Assembly (NCBI GenBank): GCA_964415885.1
Contig: CAYQCE010000073.1
Location: 1 to 12,092, forward strand
Source of the DNA: CAYQCE01 sp964415885
GTDB lineage: Bacteria > Zixibacteria > MSB-5A5 > JAABVY01 > JAHJOQ01
Direction: 5' to 3'
Length of the DNA: 12,092 nt
In this document: positions 6,718-12,092 of the stretch, piece after piece
How the letters are laid out: the number at the start of each line of letters is the position of its first letter
How positions within the stretch are numbered: the stretch's first letter is position 1
Translations under genes and position numbers: made by a program
Notes under the pieces: model-generated
Told to the model about the DNA's origin: nothing
The model's database searches: none
Seen by the model: only the letters and a program-made list of their open reading frames with translations

Positions 6718-6746
6718 ACTCAAATCGAATCACTCGCTTTGAGTGA
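6718..6746 (+). promoter_or_regulatory. Overlapping inverted repeats in the leader of the prenyltransferase gene
   Basis: ACTCAAA (6718-6724) is the exact reverse complement of TTTGAGT (6738-6744), with a 13-nt loop. TCACTC (6730-6735) is the exact reverse complement of GAGTGA (6741-6746), with a 5-nt loop. The two pairings share 6741-6744 and are mutually exclusive in RNA. They end 14 nt before the ATG at 6761. They could form alternative leader hairpins or an operator, or be chance. Confidence 0.35.
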
Positions 6747-6760
6747 CGGAATGGAATTCT

Positions 6761-7705
6761 ATGAGAAACCTCCTCGACTATATATTTTTCATGCGCCCCG
6801 CGCTGTTTCCGCCGGTCTGGACCATATTGATTCTCGGCGCGCGAGCCTCCGATGTCCGCGAGGGCGGCTCTCCGATCGCCAGTCTCGGTTTCTCTGCGAT
6901 TCCATCCGACCTGGCGATTCTGCTCGTGCTGTCTACGTTTCTGTATGGTGGAGTCTACACGCTCAATCAGGCTTTTGACGTCGAATCCGACCGTGCGAAC
7001 AAAAAGCTGTTCTTTCTCGCAGAGGGACTTATCTCGGTTAGATCAGCGGTCGTTTTCACGATGATCCTCGATCTGATCGCTGTTGTCGGAGCGTTCCTTC
7101 TTGGATTCCGGGTTGGCGTTCTGTTTCTTTTTATCGTAATGCTCGGAATCTTGTATTCTCATCCGCGGACCAATTTCAAAGGAAAGCCATCGCACGGTTA
7201 CTGGTCCAACGCTATCGGTCACGGTGTGATTCCATTCATGATTGGTTGGACTGTGTTCGATGCTGTCAGTCTCGAAGCTGCGCTGAAAAGTATCCCCTAT
7301 ATGCTTGGAGTAGGCGCGATCTATCTGAATACTACTCTGCCGGACAGGGAGGGAGATCGCACCAGCGGTAAGATAACACACGGTGTTCGCTGGGGAGTCA
7401 GGAAGACGATGCAGTCGTCGGTGTTTCTCGTCGTGCTGTCGATCATTACAGCTCAAATGGCGGGTGATTTCGCATTTTTGATTTGCGCGGTGATCGCGCT
7501 GCCTTTCTTCGTCATTGCGGCGGTGGCAAATGGAAGTGATCAGATGCAGAAGATTGTCTTCTCGACGAAAATCGCGATTCTGGCTTTGTCTCTGTTTGCC
7601 TGTATATATCTGCCGTACTACTTGGCGATTCTCGTTCCGGGTTTTGCTGTTTCCCGCATATACTATCGGTCGAGATTCGGCATAAACTACCCCTCGCTGT
7701 CTTAG
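6761..7705 (+). CDS. UbiA-family integral membrane prenyltransferase
   Basis: Encodes 314 residues, strongly hydrophobic with about eight to nine membrane helices. The two Asp-rich motifs of the UbiA superfamily are present: NQAFDVESDRANKK with Asn69, Asp73 and Asp77, and LPDREGDRTSGK with Asp195 and Asp199. These bind Mg2+ and the prenyl diphosphate that is transferred to an acceptor such as a quinone head group, a chlorophyll-type ring, a heme or glycerol phosphate. The acceptor cannot be deduced, and no quinone or lipid biosynthesis gene is adjacent. The second motif, DREGD followed by GKxTHGVRWG, is well conserved, so the enzyme is probably active. The start is chosen as ATG 6761, which gives MRNLLDYIFFMRP, a typical N-terminus of the family; an in-frame GTG at 6743 would add six residues but lies inside the inverted repeat. 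It heads the series leading to nlpC, the membrane gene and uvrC. Confidence 0.9.
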   Translation: MRNLLDYIFFMRPALFPPVWTILILGARASDVREGGSPIASLGFSAIPSDLAILLVLSTFLYGGVYTLNQAFDVESDRANKKLFFLAEGLISVRSAVVFTMILDLIAVVGAFLLGFRVGVLFLFIVMLGILYSHPRTNFKGKPSHGYWSNAIGHGVIPFMIGWTVFDAVSLEAALKSIPYMLGVGAIYLNTTLPDREGDRTSGKITHGVRWGVRKTMQSSVFLVVLSIITAQMAGDFAFLICAVIALPFFVIAAVANGSDQMQKIVFSTKIAILALSLFACIYLPYYLAILVPGFAVSRIYYRSRFGINYPSLS

Positions 7706-7721
7706 ATTCAATTCCCGTTTT

Positions 7722-7750
7722 TTGTTGCCCTGTGCCGGTCGGTTTGATAA
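7722..7750 (+). promoter_or_regulatory. Possible internal promoter before the NlpC/P60 gene
   Basis: TTGTTG at 7722-7727 followed by TGATAA at 7745-7750 (17 bp spacing) could form a modest promoter in the 70-bp gap after the prenyltransferase. A small palindrome, CCCTG-T-CAGGG, at 7755-7765 adjoins the GGGAGG ribosome binding site. No terminator is seen in this gap, so read-through from the upstream gene is also likely. Confidence 0.3.
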
Positions 7751-7775
7751 GGTACCCTGTCAGGGAGGCATCAGT

Positions 7776-8315
7776 ATGAAGAGGCTTATCTTACTAATTG
7801 TTGCGGTTTCATTTGTTGCCGGCTGCCAGCCTGCCATACGCTACTCGTCCAAGCCGCCTAATCCGCGCACGGCGGGTGGTCTCGGTAACCCGGAACCGAA
7901 GCCCGAGAGGCCGTACGAGCCGATCGAGAGGCAATCGGCGGTAGATGTAGCCAAGCTGTCATCTATTGTTGAAGACTACGTCGGCACGAAGTACCGTAGC
8001 GGCGGATATGGCAAGCTCGGAGTTGACTGTTCGGGGCTCGTGTATGCTGTCTACAGGGACTATGGTAACATCCACCTGCCGCCGAACACGAAGAAGCTCT
8101 ATACGCAGCTTCCGCGTGTGAGCTACAGAGAGATTCAGTATGGCGACCTGGTTTTCTTCTCGCTTGAGGGGAAACATGCCTCGCATGTCGGAATCTATGT
8201 CGGTGACGACAAGTTTGTGCATGCATCCCGGAGCCGGGGAGTTATCTACTCCTCGCTAACGGAGGAGTACTATCTGTCGGCATACATGGGGGCAAGGCGG
8301 GTAGTCGGTTCATGA
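7776..8315 (+). CDS. NlpC/P60 cell-wall peptidase lipoprotein
   Basis: Encodes 179 residues. The start at ATG 7776 follows GGGAGG at 7763-7768 and gives a textbook lipoprotein signal, MKRLILLIVAVSFVAGC with Cys17 lipidated; an upstream in-frame TTG at 7722 would bury this signal and is rejected. After a Pro-rich linker (about 22-50), the NlpC/P60 domain spans roughly 58-179 with the catalytic triad Cys85 (VDCSGL), His137 (SHVGIY) and His149 (VHAS). The family cleaves D-gamma-glutamyl-diaminopimelate or related bonds in peptidoglycan stem peptides, like E. coli Spr/MepS. The length is typical for the minimal lipoprotein type. The gene overlaps the following membrane gene by ATGA, so translation is probably coupled. 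All catalytic residues are present. Confidence 0.93.
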   Translation: MKRLILLIVAVSFVAGCQPAIRYSSKPPNPRTAGGLGNPEPKPERPYEPIERQSAVDVAKLSSIVEDYVGTKYRSGGYGKLGVDCSGLVYAVYRDYGNIHLPPNTKKLYTQLPRVSYREIQYGDLVFFSLEGKHASHVGIYVGDDKFVHASRSRGVIYSSLTEEYYLSAYMGARRVVGS

Positions 8316-8995
8316 GTGACGCCAAGGGAACCGGCAGTTCTCCGATTACCGCGATGAACTACGTCGTTTCCTTCGCTGTGTTCGGTGTGCTCTATTTCAT
8401 GGTTCCGCAGGTCACGGAGTATTTCATAGTCTCGCCGGGTTCTGCGTTCTGGGACTGGCTGTTCTTTGTGTCGATCATTGCGGCGGCCTGGTCGCTCTGG
8501 GTTGCGATGGTCAGGCAGCGGTGCAGGCAGAGTCTGGGGATCTGGCGGCTTCTGAAGGCAAACCTCGCGAGCCTGTCAGTCTTCTTCCTGATTTCAGCCG
8601 GGCTGTTCGTCGCGTCGGTCATTACTCTCGATCTGCAGATTCCACCGGAATCGAATCTTATGAACACCCGCAATGCCAGCCTGATTCTTGTCTATTGTCG
8701 GCTTCCAATACTCAGTCATCCGGTCGCGTTATATGTGTTGGTGACATCGCTGGTCTACAGTATCGTCTGCGGACCGCTTGATTACCGCAGGGGGATTCTC
8801 GTGGGCGGAATTGCCGTGTTTCTGTACTATTTCGTGATGTACGCCTGTGGAGCGGTTTTCGGAGAACTCGTTCACCGGCTGCTTGTATCACCGGAGGAGA
8901 CACATTTGCTGATAATGTTCCTGTATTGGATCCCGACCGTGCTCTTCGCGCTCATGGCGTACACAGCATACGCCTACGCGTTCAGAGAAAAATAG
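8312..8995 (+). CDS. Six-helix integral membrane protein of unknown function
   Basis: Encodes 227 residues; I do not recognise the family. Six hydrophobic segments are visible at about 16-33, 46-67, 84-106, 136-154, 161-184 and 198-222. Between helices two and three is a basic loop (MVRQRCRQSLGIWRLLKAN), probably cytoplasmic by the positive-inside rule, and between helices three and four is a polar loop around 108-130. Helices three to six have the general look of a Yip1/YIPF-type membrane domain, but I see no decisive motif and make no family call. It begins with ATG inside the ATGA overlap with the NlpC/P60 gene and ends 4 bp before uvrC, so it is almost certainly co-transcribed with both. 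It appears intact and in frame throughout. Its function may relate to the envelope or simply reflect operon packing. Confidence 0.82.
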   Translation: MSDAKGTGSSPITAMNYVVSFAVFGVLYFMVPQVTEYFIVSPGSAFWDWLFFVSIIAAAWSLWVAMVRQRCRQSLGIWRLLKANLASLSVFFLISAGLFVASVITLDLQIPPESNLMNTRNASLILVYCRLPILSHPVALYVLVTSLVYSIVCGPLDYRRGILVGGIAVFLYYFVMYACGAVFGELVHRLLVSPEETHLLIMFLYWIPTVLFALMAYTAYAYAFREK

Positions 8996-8999
8996 AGAG

Positions 9000-10826
9000 A
9001 TGGCTGACAAGAAGTACTCCACCAAGCTCGCGAATCTTCCCAAAAACCCCGGCGTCTACCTGATGAAAGAAAAGTCGGGGAAGATCATCTACATCGGCAA
9101 GGCGAAGAACCTGAATAATCGCGTCCGGACCTATTTTCAGAACGGGTTCATCCCTGATCCGAAGACTCGCGCGATGGTGCGCAAGATTCACGACTTCGAT
9201 TTCATCGTCACCGATACCGAGATGGAGGCGATGATCCTCGAGAGCAATCTGATCAAGCAGCACAAGCCGCGTTACAATGTCAATCTGAAGGATGACAAGC
9301 GGTTCCCGTACGTCAAGGTAACCACTAACGAGCCGTTTCCGCGCGTGCTGATAACGCGGCGGCTGCTCAAGGACAGGGCGCGGTACTTCGGACCGTATAC
9401 CAATGTCAAGGCGATGCGGCGCACTGTGCGAACGCTCGTGCGGTTGTTTAAGATCCGCACCTGCGGTTACCAGATTCCGCCGCCGGAGGGGCAGGAGTTG
9501 AAGGTCTGTCTCGAATATCAGATCAAGCGCTGCCCGGGGCCGTGCGAGGCGCTGATCTCCGAGGAGAACTACCGCAAGCAAGTCGACGCCGTCTGCATGT
9601 TCCTCTCCGGCAAGACCGAGAACTTGATGAAAATGCTCAACGATCAGATGACCGTGCACGCCGAGAACATGGAATACGAGGAGGCGGCCGAGGTTCGCGA
9701 CCAGATCAAAGCTGTCGAGGAGATCCGCAGCAAGCAGAAGGTCGCGGGTGACCGCCCGGTCGACCGCGATATCATCGCATTCGCGCGAGCGGCGCGGGAT
9801 GCCGCCTGTATCGTGCTGCAGGTGCGCGAGGGGATACTGATCGGAAGCCAGCACTACTATCTGAAGATCGAGCCGGACACCTCCAACGAGGAGATAGTCG
9901 GAACGTTCGCGAAGCAGTACTACATGCACGCAGCAAATTTGCCCGAAGAGATTTACCTGTCGCATGAGATCGAGGACCAGGAGTTGTTTGACGAGTGGCT
10001 TTCCGACAGGCTCGGAAAGAGGTTGCATCTGTACTATCCGCAGCGCGGGCAGAAACTCCGTTTTGTCGATATGGCCGCTGCCAACGCACGCCTTTTGCTT
10101 GACGAGCTTCTACTCCAAAAGGAGGGGCACAAGGATCGGATACCGAAGAGCCTCCTGAGCCTGCAACAGGACCTCCGGCTGTCCAGGACGCCGCTGAATG
10201 TCGCGTGCATCGATATCTCGAATCTCGGCGAGAGCGACAAGGTGGGCTCACTGGTATACTTCCATCGCGGTCAGCCGAAAAAGGCCGAGTACCGCCATTT
10301 CCGGATCAAGGGTGTCGCCGGTCAGGATGATTTTGCGTCGGTGCGCGAAGTGGTGAGACGGTACTACACGCGTCTGATAGACGAAAAGAAAGCCGGTCCG
10401 GATCTCCTCGTGATCGACGGCGGCAAGGGACAGCTATCGGCCGCGGTAGGCGTACTGAATGAGCTGAATGTTGATGCAAAAGTGATCGGGCTGGCGAAGC
10501 GCCTCGAGGAGATCGTGATACCATACCAGAAGGATACGCTGATAATCGCCAAGACTTCCCCGAGCCTGCGTCTGCTGCAGCGAGTCAGAAACGAGGCGCA
10601 TCGGTTCGCGATCGAGTATCACCGCAAGCTGCGCGGGAAGCGGACGATGTCGACCGAGCTGGAGAAGATCGCCGGTATCGGTCCGAACAAGGCGAAAGCG
10701 CTGCTCAAGCACTTCAAGAGCGTCAAGCAAATTCGTGCGGCATCTGAAGAGGATATCGTTGCGCTGCCCGGTTTCGGCAGGAAGGACGCTGAGCGGATAC
10801 GGGACTATTTCGCGGCTGCGGAATAG
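9000..10826 (+). CDS. uvrC: UvrABC excinuclease subunit C
   Basis: Encodes 608 residues, normal UvrC length. UvrC is recruited by UvrB to damaged DNA and makes both incisions of nucleotide-excision repair. Domains in order: N-terminal GIY-YIG nuclease (3' incision) with GVY at 18-20, YIG at 31-33, Arg41 and Glu81; a four-cysteine segment Cys155, Cys170, Cys178 and Cys182, the site proposed for an iron-sulfur cluster in UvrC; UVR/UvrB-contact domain at about 204-245; RNase H-like endonuclease (5' incision) with Asp405 (CIDISN), Asp443/Asp444 (GQDDF), Asp473 (VIDGGKGQ) and His534 (NEAHRF); and tandem helix-hairpin-helix DNA-binding motifs at about 553-605. The ATG at 9000 follows AGAGAG directly, a weak ribosome binding site, so translation may depend on coupling to the upstream membrane gene that ends 4 bp earlier. 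All catalytic residues are retained. Confidence 0.98.
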   Translation: MADKKYSTKLANLPKNPGVYLMKEKSGKIIYIGKAKNLNNRVRTYFQNGFIPDPKTRAMVRKIHDFDFIVTDTEMEAMILESNLIKQHKPRYNVNLKDDKRFPYVKVTTNEPFPRVLITRRLLKDRARYFGPYTNVKAMRRTVRTLVRLFKIRTCGYQIPPPEGQELKVCLEYQIKRCPGPCEALISEENYRKQVDAVCMFLSGKTENLMKMLNDQMTVHAENMEYEEAAEVRDQIKAVEEIRSKQKVAGDRPVDRDIIAFARAARDAACIVLQVREGILIGSQHYYLKIEPDTSNEEIVGTFAKQYYMHAANLPEEIYLSHEIEDQELFDEWLSDRLGKRLHLYYPQRGQKLRFVDMAAANARLLLDELLLQKEGHKDRIPKSLLSLQQDLRLSRTPLNVACIDISNLGESDKVGSLVYFHRGQPKKAEYRHFRIKGVAGQDDFASVREVVRRYYTRLIDEKKAGPDLLVIDGGKGQLSAAVGVLNELNVDAKVIGLAKRLEEIVIPYQKDTLIIAKTSPSLRLLQRVRNEAHRFAIEYHRKLRGKRTMSTELEKIAGIGPNKAKALLKHFKSVKQIRAASEEDIVALPGFGRKDAERIRDYFAAAE

Positions 10827-10838
10827 CGCAAACTGCCG

Positions 10839-12068
10839 TTACTTCGCCGCAGCGGAGGCGTACTGCTTCACGTATTTCCCGAAGAATTCACCGATATTCT
10901 GATACGCTTTGCGAAGAATATTCTCCGGCGGCAGGAAGACGACCCGGAAATGCTGCGTTCCCGGCACCTGACCGAACCCGGAACCATGCACCACGACGAC
11001 GCCGGTGGCTTTCAGAAGCTCCTTCACGAAATGCTCGTCATCGTTGTCGATATGAACCCGCGGGAAAGCGTAGAACGCACCCTCCGGTTTTACGCACGTT
11101 ATACCATCGATCTCGTTGAGCATCTCGAATGTCATATCGCGTCGTTTGCGGAGCTTTGCGCAGACCTCGGTCAGATGCGACTGGTCGCCCTCCAGCGCGG
11201 GCTTGATTGCATATTGAATCGGGTGGTTTGCGCAAAGACGTGCCCGCAATATCTGGTTGATCGCGCCGACGTAGTCTTTCAGCACTACCATGTCGCCGGA
11301 GACAATCCCCCAGCCGATGCGCAGCCCCGGCCCGAGGTATGATTTCGACAGGCCGTTGAATGTGATTACCGGGACGCTGGAGTCGAGCGAGGCCAGCGAG
11401 ATATGCTTCTTGTTCTCGTCGAGCACGAGCTTGTCGTAGATTTCATCGCAGAAGATAACGAGACCATGCTCTTTCGCGAGCTTGATAAGCCCCTTCATAG
11501 TCTCGACCGTGCAGACCGAGCCGGTCGGGTTGTTCGGGTTGATTATCACGATTGCACGCGTGCGCTCGTCGATCTTGCTCTCGATATCTTCGAGGTCCGG
11601 TTGCCAGCCGAGCTCCTCGTTCAGGTAGTACGGATTCTCGACTACGCCGAGTTTGGCGAGCACCGCCTGGTAGAGCGGATAGCCGGGGGAGGGCGTGAGA
11701 ACGTTGTCGCCCTCATCGGCGAGCGCGGTCAGGCAAATCTCTATCGCCTCGGATGCGCCGGTGGTGACGAAGATATCGTTGATTGCGTCGATACCCTTGC
11801 GGCGTGCCTCGCGATCGATCGACTGCACAGCCTCCGGGATTCCGGATGACGGCGCGTAACCGTTGTGGTTGTCCGCGATCGCTTTCTGCATTGCCTCGAC
11901 CATATGCGGCGGTGTGGCAAAATCGAACTGGTTCGGATCGCCGATATTGAGATAGAGCATCTCCCTGCCGGTTGCCGCGACCTCCTTGGCGAGCACGACG
12001 ACATCGCGGACGGCGTATTTGATATCTTTGGTCCTGGCTGCCGGCTTTATCTTGGAATCTCCAGACAT
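10839..12068 (-). CDS. PLP-dependent aminotransferase, AlaA-like (alanine transaminase type)
   Basis: Encodes 409 residues, a complete class I/II (fold type I) aminotransferase. It transfers an amino group between an amino acid and a 2-oxo acid using pyridoxal phosphate in the cytoplasm. Key positions: NIGDPNQF substrate-side loop near 41-48; Asn180 in NPNNPTG; Asp208 and Tyr211 in CDEIYDKL; the PLP Lys242 in FNGLSKSYLG; and the carboxylate-binding Arg375 in HFRVVFLP. The stretches IINPNNPTG, FCDEIYDK, ITFNGLSK, RLCAN and VKPEGAFYAFP resemble E. coli AlaA (YfbQ) closely, which supports glutamate-pyruvate activity over aspartate. The ATG at 12068 has GGGAG 6 nt upstream. The gene converges on uvrC with 12 bp between stops and seems unrelated to it functionally. 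Substrate preference is inferred from family resemblance. Confidence 0.93.
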   Translation of the reverse strand: MSGDSKIKPAARTKDIKYAVRDVVVLAKEVAATGREMLYLNIGDPNQFDFATPPHMVEAMQKAIADNHNGYAPSSGIPEAVQSIDREARRKGIDAINDIFVTTGASEAIEICLTALADEGDNVLTPSPGYPLYQAVLAKLGVVENPYYLNEELGWQPDLEDIESKIDERTRAIVIINPNNPTGSVCTVETMKGLIKLAKEHGLVIFCDEIYDKLVLDENKKHISLASLDSSVPVITFNGLSKSYLGPGLRIGWGIVSGDMVVLKDYVGAINQILRARLCANHPIQYAIKPALEGDQSHLTEVCAKLRKRRDMTFEMLNEIDGITCVKPEGAFYAFPRVHIDNDDEHFVKELLKATGVVVVHGSGFGQVPGTQHFRVVFLPPENILRKAYQNIGEFFGKYVKQYASAAAK

Positions 12069-12074
12069 GACAAA

Positions 12075-12079
12075 CTCCC
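12075..12079 (-). promoter_or_regulatory. Shine-Dalgarno site of the aminotransferase gene
   Basis: The minus strand reads GGGAG here, 6 nt before the ATG at 12068, and it fixes that start. The promoter would lie beyond the right edge of the window. Confidence 0.75.
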
Positions 12080-12092
12080 GTAGTGAGTATTA

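Noticed and set aside
6467..6733. Minus-strand open frame reading from the divergent intergenic region into the deacetylase
   Set aside because: It overlaps the start of the deacetylase in another frame and has no recognisable features; the region is better explained by promoters.
7043..7711. Antisense open frame of 222 codons opposite the prenyltransferase
   Set aside because: The product is highly polar, rich in Arg, Asn, Gln and His, the usual complement of a hydrophobic membrane protein gene; there is no ribosome binding site or motif.
8982..10028. Antisense open frame of 348 codons opposite uvrC
   Set aside because: It is a shadow of the GC-rich third codon positions of uvrC; the translated sequence is repetitive Leu/Val/Asp with no domain, and uvrC on the other strand is certain.
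10815..10853. Inverted repeat GCTGCGG/CCGCAGC spanning the uvrC and aminotransferase 3' ends as a bidirectional terminator
   Set aside because: The arms are only 7 bp with a 25-nt loop, there is no T tract, and both arms fall in Ala-rich C-terminal codons of the two genes, so chance is sufficient.
1..12092. Search for tRNA, rRNA, CRISPR arrays, transposases, attachment sites or phage genes
   Set aside because: No cloverleaf-like gene, regularly spaced repeat array, integrase/transposase motif or terminal inverted repeat was seen by eye; coding density is high and the gaps are all under 200 bp.

Overview
The window holds nine protein-coding genes and no recognisable RNA gene, CRISPR array, phage gene or insertion sequence. 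It looks like an ordinary chromosomal segment of a Gram-negative bacterium: two lipoprotein signals, a possible Tat signal, classical Shine-Dalgarno sites and sigma70-like promoters are visible, and base composition is moderately GC-rich. The large surface protein built from bacterial Ig-like repeats, together with otherwise generic housekeeping genes, would fit an FCB-type or candidate-phylum bacterium (for example a Zixibacteria-like lineage). That placement is an impression, not something the sequence proves.

Left part (1-3255, + strand): the 3' end of a large extracellular protein made of about four Ig/Big-1-like domains is closed by a perfect 12-bp GC-rich hairpin with a T tract. A sigma70-like promoter follows immediately and drives an AMP-forming long-chain acyl-CoA synthetase. 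Its -10 box lies only 7 nt before the best ATG, so the transcript may be leaderless.

Middle (3252-6582, - strand): a polysaccharide deacetylase with a twin-arginine signal is followed downstream by a serine beta-lactamase-fold lipoprotein with two repeated C-terminal modules, and then by a DUF1648-type four-helix membrane protein. A 14-bp direct repeat with a 17-bp period sits just upstream of the beta-lactamase-like gene and overlaps its candidate -35 element. The DUF1648 gene and the acyl-CoA synthetase converge with their stop codons overlapping by 4 bp.

Right part (6583-12092): a 178-bp divergent intergenic region separates the deacetylase from a + strand series: UbiA-type prenyltransferase, NlpC/P60 lipoprotein, six-helix membrane protein of unknown function, and uvrC. 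The last three are tightly packed (ATGA overlap, then a 4-bp gap), so the unknown membrane protein is probably co-transcribed with the wall hydrolase and with nucleotide-excision repair. A convergent AlaA-like aminotransferase ends 12 bp after uvrC.

Several genes act in the envelope: chitin/peptidoglycan-type deacetylation, penicillin-binding-like hydrolysis, cell-wall peptidase and prenyl transfer. I see no convincing new defence, mobile or RNA system. The points most worth a second look are the leaderless-start candidate, the operator-like direct repeat, the unknown membrane gene between nlpC and uvrC, and the duplicated C-terminal module of the beta-lactamase-like lipoprotein.
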